A stretch of 64,000 nt of DNA from Pisolithus tinctorius (taxonomy: Eukaryota; Basidiomycota; Agaricomycetes; Boletales; Pisolithaceae), in NCBI GenBank assembly GCA_024663395.1, contig JANFAH010000010.1, positions 868,001 through 932,000 of the forward strand. Reading direction: 5' to 3'. The stretch's first letter is position 1, and the number at the start of each line of letters is the position of its first letter. This document shows, piece after piece, positions 20,150-31,223 of the stretch. Made by a program: the position numbers and the translations under genes. The notes under the pieces are model-generated. The model saw only the letters and a program-made list of their open reading frames with translations, had not been told where the DNA came from and did not search any database.

Positions 20150-20649
20150 ATGTCCGTAGCTCAGCCTCTGCGAATCTCATGTACGACGTTCGAAATTTCC
20201 ATTCCCCAAGATTCTGAAGACTGACGCCGATGAGGCAGATATTGAGCTGCAGAATGGGGAGGATAATATTGAATTTATCGAGTTAATCCTCCCCGGTTGT
20301 CGACGCAGTATTCGATCACAGAGTAAAAGCCTCTTTCGGGAAGACTTCCCTCAGCCTCTGTAAGAGTGTCTGTTTGACACGCTTACCGCTCCTGAAGTTC
20401 TTTGTACCCAATAGTACCGTTGAAGGCGAAGCCCTCTCTTTATCCGTTCATAGGAAAACGTGGTATTCTAAATTCATTCCGGCCGTTAAGGTCGTCCGAA
20501 TCAAAGTCAAGGATGTGCTGTCTAATTCGCCAGAGCAGAGTAAGTCAGAGGATGAACTAGCCCCTTCTTCCGTGTTCCATTTAAACGCCCGTAGAGTTTC
20601 AGATAACGCGCAACAAGTTGGACATCATTATTGGACTCTCACCCAGTAG
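20150..20649 (+). pseudogene. Unrecognised coding fragment before GTPase gene
   Basis: From an ATG at 20150 the signal reads VAQPLRISCTTFEISIP, then shifts one base to KILKTDADEADIELQNGEDN and LFREDFPQPL. After about 20370 it continues in another frame as LTRLPLLKFFVPNSTVEGEALSL to the stop at 20649. A regular beta-strand pattern is suggestive of a C2-like or beta-sandwich fold, but I cannot name it. It sits about 65 bp before the GTPase gene in the same orientation. The shift suggests a broken gene or an unseen intron. Confidence 0.35.
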
Positions 20650-20714
20650 CACCCCGGTCGTACGTGCAATTGGATGGAGCCTCTAAGGTTCTGATGGAGC
20701 ATCTATAGAATGTA

Positions 20715-22762
20715 ATGTCTGCGCCACCGAACACTGGCGACCTTCGTCCTACCACTGAGGACCTCCTTAATGAGTGCCCTCGGTGAGTATGTTCAACCTA
20801 CCACTGCACAAATATCTCACATTTCCACGCTAGTTTTCGGGTATTGGTAATCGGGCAGGTAGTGAACACTGGCCGGCGCCGCAGAGTTTATTTTTAACGA
20901 CGATATCATTTCAGTCTGGTGTCGGGAAATCTACACTGATTGGCCAAGCCTTTGGAATCGAACAGGCAGTTGAGTAACCGAAAACATGTGCATGTTCTTT
21001 GTTCATGAAATTCCCAGGTCGCCGAGGATGACAAGCCAGGAGAAGCTGATATTGAGAAAGAACTTATCTCGCCGCAGAACGACCGGTTTGTCTTACATGA
21101 CAGCAAGGGCTTCGAACCGGCGGAACGCAACAACTATAGCGATGTGAAGACGTTCATAGAAAACCGTAAACATCAGCCACATATCAAAGATCAATTGCAT
21201 GCAGTCTGGTAAGCCAATCCAAGATGATCATGAAGACCCTGACGGACGGTTATGCCATAGGCTGTGCTTCCGAACGCCCCTCGTAGATCAAGGCGAACGG
21301 CTTATGGAAAAAAGCGCAGAGAAACTCTTGCGAGAAGATATGGGTGTTATCGGGGACAGTAAGCAAATCAGCACTTTTGTCATCTTCCAACCTCTTGATT
21401 GCCGTTAGTTCCCACCATAGTGGTATTCACGAAATATGACAGGCTTCTGGACAGCTTGGACCTGCAGGGAGTTGCCAACCTTGGCTCAGCTGCAGAAGAG
21501 TACTTAAAAGAGAATTGCATCAAGCCCATCCAGGAGTTCACCGCAAACCCGAACCTAACACATCTCCCAGTTAGCTGTGGTAGGTTTAATTCATTTTGAC
21601 TCCGCTCCACGGTCCAACTGCTGTGTTATTAGAGGACGGCGGGCGTAGACAAGGGATTAAGGAACTGATTGAGCTCACCCATGAGAAGGTCACTGCGACT
21701 TTTGGGTCCCAGCTGGGCATACCATCCCCAGTTTCGGTCGTGACCCAAATGGCACAGAGAGTCTCGCCAAGGTTGAAAATTGAGGGATCGATAACGTAAG
21801 TTGCGCTCACTTGTTTCCATACCACGACCTGAAGTCGTATTCTCATATAGTGTTGGCAAGCAGAGTAAGCAACCGTGTATGGTTGGCAACTATATGAAAC
21901 ATTGATACCCATGTTTTGAAGGATATTGGAGTGCACTGACTTCGGGTGCCAATTTTGGCAATCATACGATTCTTGAATGCCTTGCTGTTATTCATACTGA
22001 CATTGTGTCCGTCTGGAATTTCAATGACCCATCTCAAGTGAGTGTCTCAATCACCGCCGCAGTGATCTACTAAATGACGCCTGTCCCGTAGTATCTCTAT
22101 AGCACTGAATTTCGAGAACTGATGATAAACCTAGTGGGGACCATTGATTCGTCGACGCCGCGTCTCCCTCGCGCTGATAGTACCAAAAACACATGCGAGT
22201 AAGTGTTACTGTGCAAGCCGCCACTACATCACACTTATGAGGAGTCACACACCAAGGTCCGGAGCTCCCATCTTGCTTGCTCTGCCTATAATTCTGCCGT
22301 TTAAAGCGGGACTGGGTCTTGTACAATGGGTTCACGAGATATATCAGCGACTGTGGGTGACATTATATTCGGTATTTCCTACGAGTAAACTCTCTCCTTA
22401 GACCGGACGTGCATCGCAAGTTCATGGCTTATGTTGTCGATCTGGTCCACATCTTGGAGATATTGTTCGCACTCACTGCCAACAACAACGAAAAGAAGCT
22501 TTCCCGTGGAGCCATTGGTTTGGCTCTCAACGCATACTATCAGTCAGCAACACAGCGCGAGGCTCGCGAGCAGATCATGAGTCGAGACTATATAATCCCG
22601 GGTCGCGACGCCGTCCTCGACGAGATCGTTTCTTTACTTGGGATGAGTGTGGTTGACGACCGAGGCATTACCAGGGACCTTGCCAATATTCGACCTGGGG
22701 ATCTGGAGCGAGACGATAACTGGTTTACCGTTGCTGAAAATTCGCACTCGTTCAATCGTTGA
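20715..22762 (+). CDS. G-domain (P-loop GTPase) protein, gene 1
   Basis: Start ATG at 20715 (MSAPPNTGDLRPTTEDLL). Introns are numerous. The P-loop is split by one: FRVLVIGQ, then SGVGKSTLIG after the intron ending near 20912. Switch II/G3 is HDSKGFE, and G4 is VVFTKYD near 21430. Later exons read SALTSGANFGNHTILECLAVIHTD, YLYSTEFRELMINLVGTID, LPFKAGLGLVQWVHEIY and PDVHRKFMAYVVDLVHILE, ending NWFTVAENSHSFNR. The motifs place it in the large basidiomycete family related to MMR_HSR1/AIG1 G domains. The long C-terminus with hydrophobic segments (LILPFKAGLGLV) is typical of the group. Role unknown; presumably a membrane-associated signalling or stress GTPase. Compare gene 2 at 42362. Confidence 0.72.
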
Positions 22763-22778
22763 GCTACTCTTTATTGAA

Positions 22779-24600
22779 CTACGAGGTTCTCTTCTCTTTC
22801 ACTGTTATAATCGCATTTTGTAGTTGTACTACGACATACTTGGAATGCATATGATCTGGCAGATTTACCCAGCCCTTTGTCCCTGACAGCAAGCAAGCGA
22901 GTGTAACCACAAGATGGTCCCGAACGGTGCGGCCAAGGTGGCAACCTTGGGTACCAATAAGTACCCAATGGTTTGTGTAATCTCGGTTCCAGATCAAAAC
23001 TCACGTCCCGTTGTGCAGGATGAGTATGGGCGCTTCGATCAACGGACCATTCTGTGGGCTGTGATCCAGCATCTGGACAGGGTTTCCCGTCGGTGTAAGT
23101 GCGTCCGCCTCCATCAAGTGCAGCATAGTTGGCGTGGAGTATTATTCACTTGCATTTCCACGGGACCTCGCCCGCCAAGGCTGCTCCCGTCGACTTTGTA
23201 AACAATACAGAATTGGCCATCGACATCCTGGAACCCAGCTAACTCAATGGAACTACCGCAGTGTCTGGCAAGCAATGGGTTGAACCTGTGGTGTGTAGGG
23301 GACCTACAGGGTTTGTTGAAGTTGCAGATCCAGCGCAGTGTGTTCCTGCGAGGGAGACTCGGCAGCATAGTCTGCATGGAAGTACGTGAGCATCTGGTGC
23401 GACGACGGGAAAAGGTGTCCCGTGCATATGACGAAGGTGCCATTTCCTCGGTCGATAACGTCCAGTGCCCTTGGAAAACCGACAGTTGCCCACAGACCAA
23501 CGTCCGGGAGTGCATCCACCCCATATAGCAGTGTCCACATCGACGTCCTTCTATTATCATATGATGTTGCAACTTGTATATCAATGTTGCCGGAGCTAGT
23601 TGCATACGTGTATGTTACACTGGGTGACAAGGATGCATGCCGGGTCTGGGAAGTTCGCGCTGATAACTAGACCATAAACAGTCGTACTGACGCAGCTGAA
23701 ACAGATACACGAGAGGACGATTAGATTGAGAAGACGTTTTCGAAGCAACATGCGCAGTGGTTGCTAGTTGTTGAGCTGCTCCGCAACCATTGCAACGATT
23801 CCTGTTGCACTGCAATGGGATAATGTAAGATACGGGGCGACGTAATTCCCCTCCGACATCGCGTATCGATGGAGTACTTACATATCAGTACACGTCCTAA
23901 ATTTCAGGTTGGAAGAATGACTGAAAACTTGGTTGCAACTTGAAATATTGTGTTTGGGCTACCTTGAAGACGCATTCGAAGAATATGTTTTATACCGCTT
24001 ACTGTGCGCCTGCTCGATCCAACTGAGATGTTTTGTAGCAAGCCTTCGATCTTGCCCTGTCTCGAAGCTGTGCCCAGAAACACGTTGATAGGTCTCCAGC
24101 GCTCCACGGACATCAACAGGCCCCACCCGGTGCTCGCGCCATCACAGTTTTGCCCTTCAATGCTTAACCTTAGCCTCAATCACTAGAGACAGCGTGTAGC
24201 ATACATGCTCCATCAGATTGGCAGAGGAAAGCCTCCTCCATACGGACCTAGCAGACAGTGGGAAGAGGAATGGAATCTCGAGTCTCAGACCGACTTTATC
24301 AGCCAACGAACTTCAAAGGACTTACTTTCTCTGTGTTTGAGGAGCACGCAAGCACGATGTGGATGTTTTGGCCTGCCAGTGGCTCAGTGATAGACATGAG
24401 TGGTGAATCTGGGTAAAGGATTAAAACTCTGTTATTACCGAAGTCCAATATCTTCCCTCCCTCTGGCATTGATCCCGCAACACGAAGCAATGGCGTGAAG
24501 TTTTCGAGCGTGACCGGCGACGGGCCCAGCCTGTCTGTAATACTTGCAAGTACGCCGATGGCGTAGTGGATTGACCGGGACTAATATTTAGACAGCTCTG
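22779..24600 (-). CDS. Unidentified multi-exon gene on minus strand
   Basis: Several minus-strand blocks look like exons. Near 24590 an acceptor TATTAG precedes SRSIHYAIGVLASITDRLG, which runs into RVAGSMPEGGKILDFGNNRVLILYPDSPL. Further on come GWGLLMSVERWRPINVFLGTA (about 24110), YATSSGNIDIQVATSYDNRRTSMWTLLYGVDALPDVGLW (about 23600-23480), GNGTFVICTGHLF, and FQDVDGQFCIVYKVDGSS (about 23230). The alternating hydrophobic, Gly- and Asp-rich strands suggest a beta-propeller-like repeat protein, but I see no diagnostic motif. Exon joins are not resolved, and the 5' end may join the family copy at 24637. Possibly an F-box-type propeller protein. Confidence 0.4.
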
Positions 24601-24636
24601 GGAGTGTACCAGTCACCATCGGTGACGCCAGGCTCT

Positions 24637-25122
24637 TCAACGACGGGCTCGGCGAAGATCATCCACAGTACGATACCGTTCCGCTGCAGATTTCATATGA
24701 CTGTCCTGGATGCCCCTACCAAACATTTCCACGAATCTCCGTTTTGCGACCCTATTCGATTCGGACTCGCACAACTTCTCCTGGATTTCTTCATGGGAAC
24801 TAACATAGGCGAAGCGCGTGAGCACCAAGAAGGTGCAAGTATCGTAACCGACACTGGCACCACGAAGAAGGTTTGTAAGGTAGATATCGAAGGATATGAG
24901 CGCGCAAGTGCCAATGGAGATTGTAACGGTGAACAAACATATGATTGGAGGCGTTCCAGCTCGTTGCTCCGGGGTTAGACGTATCTTCCATCTATCAGCC
25001 ATAATAGCAGCGGGATTTACAGTTGTGACCTCTCGTCCCTCCGAGTCTGAGTCTGAGTCGTCGGACTCCTTTGGGTCGACCAGAAGTTCGTTACATCTTG
25101 GCTGGCTCTTCCGAACATCCAA
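24637..25122 (-). CDS. Three-copy unknown family, copy 2 (most complete)
   Basis: One 161-residue frame: acidic Ser/Asp stretch (KESDDSDSDSEGREVTTVN), then ADRWKIRLTPEQRAGTPPIICLFTVTI, then VGYDTCTFLVLTRFAYVSSHEEIQE and the conserved end FVEMFGRGIQDSHMKSAAERYRTVDDL. A short in-frame intron may be retained around ISFDIYLTNLL. Copies at 19382 and 25647 share the same blocks in the same order. No known domain recognised. It is a small locally duplicated family at the left side of the gene island. Confidence 0.5.
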   Translation of the reverse strand: MDVRKSQPRCNELLVDPKESDDSDSDSEGREVTTVNPAAIMADRWKIRLTPEQRAGTPPIICLFTVTISIGTCALISFDIYLTNLLRGASVGYDTCTFLVLTRFAYVSSHEEIQEKLCESESNRVAKRRFVEMFGRGIQDSHMKSAAERYRTVDDLRRARR

Positions 25123-25125
25123 CGA

Positions 25126-25499
25126 TCAGGACAGCTTTGCGGAGGAAAACAGTAGAAGTGGCAATGAAAGGAAGCAGACCGAGTCAATGTTGCTTTGCTT
25201 ATAATGCAAATAAGCCCAGCCCTGAAACGGGTGATACAAAGCGGAAGTTACCTTAGCGATCATTGGAAGTCCTGCAACAAATACACACCCCGGGCAATGA
25301 AACCGAAGGTGCATCTCGATCGGTGTGCACTTCCCCGGATCCTACGAAGTATTGCTGCGGCACCGGTTTTATTCCTTAATGCTCTGCAATATATTTTAGG
25401 AAGGATTTGCAAGACTTTGGCCATGGAAACGAAGAAAGCTGTGAGTAGCGGGCTCGCCATGTGGACCTCAGCAACTTGCTTTTCCTCGAGCATGAACAC
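25126..25499 (-). CDS. Putative exon(s) of unknown gene
   Basis: A minus-strand segment reads EKQVAEVHMASPLLTAFFVSMAKVLQILPKIY, then GSAHRSRCTFGFIARGV, and in a second frame FVAGLPMIAKVTSALYHPFQGWAYLHYKQ. The join suggests a small frame change or intron at about 25290. It lies directly upstream of family copy 2 on the same strand, so it could be the missing 5' part of that gene. Unrecognised. Confidence 0.3.
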
Positions 25500-25646
25500 A
25501 ACAATCCATTTGCCAGCTTATTATCGGCGCCAACACAGCGAACTGATGCGAGGGGAGAAGGAATAGAACTAGTAATTAGGACAGCACTCGGTATGTAGCA
25601 CCTACTATTGGTAGTGCCATTCCGCTAGCGACCAACTTGGCAAAGG

Positions 25647-26150
25647 TCAAAGGCCAATGTCATCCAATGTCTGATATAACCGCGCTGTAAACTTCATATG
25701 ACTTTCTTGGATGCCTCTGCCAAATACTTCCATGAACCTCTGTCTTGCGGCCCTATCCGGTTCGTATTGGTGCGACCTCTCGTAGGCTTCTCCACGTGTG
25801 CTAACAAACTCCCAGCGCGTGAGCACAAAGAAGGCGCAGGAATCGTAACCCACGTGGGCATCGAGAAGATAGTCTAAAGGATATTGATATTAGCGCGAGT
25901 GCTGTAAGAGATTGTAATGGCGAACAAAACATAAGATTCGAGGAGTTCGGGGGTTAGACCGCACATCGTCCATAAGCTGACCTTTCTAACGACGGGATCG
26001 ACAGTTGTGACCTCTCTTCCCTCCGGGTCTAAGTTTGAGAGTTCTTCATCCTCTGATGTCCATGGTACCTCCATGTCAGCCAGAAGTTCGTTCTTTCATG
26101 ACATGTTGTTCGATGATATATCCGACTATTACTTTAACGGTCAGCATATG
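25647..26150 (-). pseudogene. Three-copy unknown family, copy 3 (frameshifted)
   Basis: Blocks in order: VIVGYIIEQHVMKE, a shift, then MEVPWTSEDEELSNLDPEGREVTTVDP, LTPE, another shift, GYDSCAFFVLTRWEFVSTRGEAYE and FMEVFGRGIQESHMKFTARLYQTLDDI. A deletion near 25950 removes the QRAGTPP block. Reads as a broken paralogue of 24637-25122. Confidence 0.5.
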
Positions 26151-26258
26151 AAGAGGGGTAGCCTATTGGGGTGCAGTGCCTCCTAGAGTGGAACGTGGAT
26201 GCAACAAGTTGTTTTTTTTTTTTTGCCGGCTCTCACAACTTCCAAGACAACTACGAAC

Positions 26259-28089
26259 ATGACAACAACCTCACTGCAGGACATCAGCTCATCGTCGTAT
26301 TCCGACGACGATCTAGAATGTTGTCGCGAATTACAAGCAGAAGAATGGGAAGTGCTTCAGGTGAGTGTCTGTACTTTGTTGACACACCTGCCACCCAGAT
26401 TGTGTGTAGTCCATTCACCCGACCATTTGCACCTCGAAGTCCAATGGAACTGTCAGGCTTGAGGTACCCGTCGAGCTTGACACCGAAAGACAAATTGAGA
26501 TCGTTCCCATACCGCACGAGTTGTACAACACGACAAGTGGTCCTGCGATCCCTCTCCAGCCAGTGTTGCTAGATTCGACAGCCGCCGAGTATAAGCGTAC
26601 ATGTAATTCAGCATCAACTATTTCCCCCATATCCGTCTCCCTCTCCAATCTACCTCCTCTTCTCCTCGACATCATCCTCTCACCCTCGTACCCCACGTAC
26701 TCTCCTGCTGAGCTCACCGCAATACGGGCAGTCTCGGGATGGGTGCCGCCGAGGATGATGGAGGAGATGAGGAGGCAGATGATGGAGATGTGGGCAGATA
26801 TGGGTGGAGATGCAATCTCTGGGGGAGGTACTGGCATACTCTACACATGGGTCGAGTGGATACGGAACGGTGAATTTCTCACTTCGATTGGGTTAGCTGG
26901 TCAGGATGGACGCATAGGGTGCGTTAAGCGCACCTATGGTGGCTAATTCACGTTCAATTTCTTGCTGACGGCTATGGTCGTCCGTCTCTCCATTAGCATA
27001 CCGCACCCGAGTCCTGCGCTTTTAGTACCCCTGCTACGTGCACATGCAACAGGGCAGCAGTACAAGACGTTCGCACAGATGTCTTACCCATGTGGGATAT
27101 GTCTTACATCAAGAAAGGGTGTGTATTGTCTGCACCTAGGATGTGGTCATGTATTTTGCAAAGCATGCCTGGTAGACATGTGGGGTTTGCATATACGAGA
27201 AGGAGAGGTCAGTAGGGTCGGTTGTCCAGAAGTGGGCTGTGAGAGCGGCGGCGAGTTCCGCGAAGCAACAGAAGACGAAGTAAGGGCGGTACTGTCTGAG
27301 GAGGAAGTGAAGCGATGGCAATGGCTCAGAAGGAAGCGGGACTTGGAAAGAGGTATGTGCGATTGATTACCCGTTGGAAATGAATGATAAGAGGCAAGAA
27401 TGTTAGATCCTACAACGGTCCACTGCCCGATGGAATACTGTCAGGAGCCCGTGCCGAGGGAAAAAACGGCGTCAACTACAGAGGACGACGAATCAGGGTG
27501 GGCACGACTTCGGGAGTGTCACTCGTGTGGATACTCTTTCTGCTCTTTTTGTAAACGGACATGGTGCGTCTTTCCTACAGTCACATCCTTCAACTTAGGC
27601 TACATTACAGTACATAATATTTTCAGGCATGGCCCGCACACACCATGTCCACTTCCCGTAACATCCAAGATCGTCCTTGCATATCTTGCGGCTTCGGAGC
27701 ATGAGCGAATTACCCTCGAGCGGCGTTACAGTCGAACAAGTGTGCAACGTCTGGTACGACAACACCAAGAGGAAGAAAAGAATCGCAAATGGTTGGAATC
27801 GAGCACGACAGAATGTCCTGGGTGTGCATTGCGCGTGGAGAAGAGTATGGGTTGCAATCACGTACGTCATTTGATTCAGTGTACGATCGTCCTACCACCA
27901 TCTCTTCCACAGATGACTTGTTTGAGGTGCAAGACGCACTTCTGTTACCGCTGTGGACACAAGATATCAGCGACGAATCCGTATCAACATTTTTCGACAC
28001 CTGGAACGAGTTGTTTTTCGAAATTATTCGATTTTGTGCCGAGTGGAGAGGATGATTGGCAGCCAATAGAGGCATTTGAGCTCATCTAG
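26259..28089 (+). CDS. RWD-RBR E3 ubiquitin ligase (RNF14/Itt1-like)
   Basis: Start ATG 26259 (MTTTSLQDISSSS). The first intron is 26361-26409. An N-terminal RWD domain spans both sides (ELQAEEWEVLQSIHP, then VRLEVPVEL and LPPLLLDIILSPSYP). RING1 follows: CGICLTSRKGVYCLHLGCGHVFCKACLVDMW. The IBR-type segment has VHCPMEYCQEPV with CHSCGYSFCSFCKRTW. RING2 is CPGCALRVEKSMGCNH, an intron, then MTCLRCKTHFCYRCG; the Cys after GCNHM is the usual catalytic residue of RBR ligases. RWD plus RBR is the RNF14/ARA54 plan, and yeast Itt1 is the fungal relative (linked to translation termination). At least five introns. Ubiquitin transfer by the RING/HECT-hybrid mechanism follows from the family. Confidence 0.82.
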
Positions 28090-28700
28090 TCGTCTTATGA
28101 GGTTGTTACTTTAACCCTTAAATTTTGAAAGGCTTTCGACTTTTCAGCTGTGTGATTATTTGGCGCAAGTTTTTTTTTTCCGGAGAGGTGAATGTCCATA
28201 TTGTCTTCCGTAGGTTTGCTTCTGCACCCAATCTTGGCACACATACTTGCATAGCGGATTCTTCCGGAGAATGACGAGGCCATCGCTAGGAACCCCAGAG
28301 GGCGCTATATAGCCTCTTTTTCCAAAGTTGTGTGGTTGTTCTAACCCACAGATGCAAAGGCTGCTTCCATGATGGGAAGGTAACCAATGCTCCTTACTTA
28401 AATGCACAAGGCAACGAGGTGGGTTGCACATCTTATTATGTATTTCTGTCATATTGACCGGTACAGAGTCGCACATAAAAAAATACGTGGTGGTGAACGT
28501 AATGCGGAGTGGTCCCGATACCAATGAAGGTGAAGTTCCTACCTCCTGCTTATCCCTTAGCCCGCTAAACCTCCTCATCAACAAGCCTGCTCTATGACCG
28601 CCAAAATGGCTGACGAGCTTCCGGTGAACGAGCAAGTTAAATGAGATCGTGGCTATACTTCACAAGTCTCCTGATCCGAGATCCGTTGGTCGAAGTCATT
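28090..28700. other. Mostly intergenic; weak minus-strand frame
   Basis: A 159-residue minus-strand frame (28156-28635) has Cys-containing stretches (NPLCKYVCQDWVQKQTYG) but no family I know. I do not call it a gene. The rest is downstream of the ubiquitin ligase. Confidence 0.3.
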
Positions 28701-29083
28701 GCACATGATCACGCCACTTTCTGAGGAAGCCCAACTGACCGTACCAAGCTGGCAATCTGGTTGATGGCCGCAACCGCGCCTAGATATGATTCCTGTCCGC
28801 ACTTCAGTACATATTTCCACCCTTCCTGTGCTCTGCTCTGAAACTCACCGTGTCTTGCACCCCCGTAAACACACCACCACAGACGTGGAAAATCAACCAG
28901 AAGAATTCAACAGGACGGTTATTGCAAGAACTGCTCCGTTGTATGTCCAGGTGGCAAAATTACCGCGTACACGAAGTCTGAGGTGGCGCAGGTCGTCAGG
29001 CACAATGACTTTGTTCGCTACGAAATCGAGAGGTGCTCTGAGTGCAAGAAGATAGCGGAAGCCATCGCGAAGAAACCCTAATG
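28700..29083 (+). CDS. Small Cys-containing protein, unrecognised
   Basis: After an acceptor near 28912 (TTCAACAG) an exon reads DGYCKNCSVVCPGGKITAYTKSEVAQVVRHNDFVRYEIERCSECKKIAEAIAKKP and stops at about 29083. Two Cys pairs (CKNC, CSEC) could bind a metal or form disulfides. The 5' exon is not resolved; a start near 28759 is possible. No named domain. Confidence 0.35.
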
Positions 29084-29407
29084 CAGGTAGTTTCCCGTAC
29101 ATTCCTTTCTTTCTTTCTAGATATCACCCGTGGCGCTACCTTAGTTTCTATTGTCTTTGCGGGACCTGTACAAATAGTTGTGTTGGGTGAAGTGGGCGCC
29201 ATTCGCTAATATGTCCTTTACTTTCTTTCTAACATTTGTCCAATCCTTGGAAAAACGCGTATGGGTAGTATGTGGACTGTTACCAACTATTATCGCAGTC
29301 TAGCTTACATATCCACAGTTTAATTACATCTAGATCTAGGCAAAGTCTCGTGCCAATATTTACACACTGGCGCCACTCTGAATATTGTCCACGTGTATGA
29401 TCTCGCA
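29084..29407. other. Intergenic
   Basis: T-rich, no gene seen; presumed promoter region of the APH-type kinase gene. Confidence 0.4.
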
Positions 29408-30909
29408 ATGGCTGAAGATGATACAGTATCGACGTTTTCTTACGATGGTGAGGCAGACCCTGACACATTCAGCCTTTATCAGTTAGGGGTTGCAGGTCAA
29501 CTCCCACTTCAGCAAGGCTTGTAATCTTAAGAAGTTAGCGGAGGGTGGTTATCATAAGGTTGATACGGGACTCTCGCATGCAATGATCTGAACGTGTGCA
29601 GAGACTTTCTTCTTCACTATAGGTGTACGATGTTCATCAGGAAGATGGAACATCACTTGGCGTCGTCCGTGTTGCAGCGCCTGCCTTTCCGAAGAACAAA
29701 CTAGAGTCAGAGGTCGGCGGAACTTTATTCGCAAATTTTATCACATTTTTTTGGCTGACGTCTTGCGCATGAGTAGGTTGCGACTCTCAAATACCTTGCT
29801 TCACAAACTCAGATCCCCGTTCCTCAGGTTTACTGTGTGGAATTCAGATGCTTCCAACCCTGTCGGAGCGGAGTATATGATCATGCAAAAGGTCAGTCTG
29901 CTAAACTCGATATCTTCTGTTTATATAACGCCGGTGTCAAGGATACCAGGTATTTCTGCTAACACGAAATGGGACACCCTCTCGATGAACGTGAAAGAGC
30001 GTGTGGTATCGCAAGTTGCAGAGTACCTCAAGGTCATGTTTGAGTTGCGCTTCGATCGCGCAGGAGCCCTCTATCTTTCTTCCCCCCTAGAAGATGATGT
30101 CTATGTCGGCCCAATCGTTAGTGTACCCTTCTATCGTGCAGCCGACGGTATCGTTCGTGTGCCTGAGGCTGAGCCTCCATTACACACCGAGCTTTCTCAA
30201 TATCGAGGGCCTTTTTCAAATACCTCTGACTATCTTCAAAGCTTCCTTCACGCTGAACTCCATGTTCTTTCCCACCATCGTTCTAGTAGTTCTGTCCTGA
30301 GCTTGGAGGAACAGGAGGCAGATCAAGATGTGGTTGCCAGTCGACTTGAACTTGGGGAACGTATTCTTCGCAAGGCTCTTGAACTGTGCTCCGTCTATCC
30401 GGGGAATAATCAGCCCTGGTGGAGCGATAAGTACGTCGACGAAACCATTTTCATTACACCTCGACGATTTCCGCTTGTCGAATATTATGGTACGCACATT
30501 TGTATCTAACACAGCCTTTGCCTGGGAATAACCATAGTTGCCTGATAGATCAACGAGAAATCCGGTGATGTGACAAGTCTCATTGATTTCGAAGGAGCGA
30601 CCATCGCACCTCTCTGGGAGTGCGCCGTTATACCTGCATGGATACAGGATCCGGAGGATCAAGAAGGTGGCTATGAAGGCGGCCCTGCGGAAGATAGAGA
30701 AAAGTTGCGCGAGATCTTTTGCAAGGTCATGGATAGCAGGGAGTGGAGTGTATTATATGAGCAAGGAGAAGCTATTCCGACATTTTAGATTGTGGCTATC
30801 ACTCCAAGTTTCTTGTTGGGCTTCGGAAGGTATGGAGGAGTGGGTGGATAAGAGGCTTGCTTGGGCAAGGTTACATCCGGGAGTCGCTTTGCCGGAAGAC
30901 GACTACTAA
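29408..30909 (+). CDS. APH-fold kinase (aminoglycoside phosphotransferase family)
   Basis: Start ATG 29408 (MAEDDTVSTFSYDGEADPD). Exons give VYDVHQEDGTSLGVVRVAAPAF, VATLKYLASQTQIPVPQVY, then VGAEYMIMQK and, after an intron, IPGISANTKWDTLSMNVKERVVSQVAEYL. The catalytic loop is LHLDDFRLSNIM, fitting the H-x-D-x5-N Brenner motif, followed by VTSLIDFEGATIAPLWECAV with the metal-binding Asp. This is the large fungal APH family (relatives are annotated as AIM9-like or protein kinase-like). Substrate unknown. The main frame stops at 30788, but a second frame reads RHFRLWLSLQVSCWASEGMEEWVDKRLAWARLHPGV to 30909, the expected C-terminus, so one base appears lost near 30770. Confidence 0.72.
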
Positions 30910-31223
30910 TAATGTACAAAATGGTTGCAGACACGTTGAAAGTCATTGTTGAGCACCGAACTGTAGACTTAGTAACTCCAACTCAGCTACCATACGTTGT
31001 CTTATATAAGGACCACCCATGGAGTCGACGTCAACTATGTGTCGAGGAGATGATCGGCAGGATTCAATCTGTAGGCCAGACGGAACAGTGGGCCGCGCGT
31101 GAGTTGAAGGAAGACGGCTCCGAAGGTTTGTTCCCTGGTAGCTGGGTAGTAACTTGCAGATCTTGGACACGAGGAAGATCTTATATTGACCGAGGAGGGG
31201 GTAGAATTCCCCCAACTACGGCT
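30910..31223. other. Intergenic, convergent 3' ends
   Basis: Lies between the APH gene and the convergently placed LENG1-like gene. No supported gene. Confidence 0.4.

Noticed and set aside
28156..28635. 159-residue minus-strand ORF as a gene
   Set aside because: Some Cys spacing caught the eye, but there is no partner exon, domain or clear start; kept only as a note.
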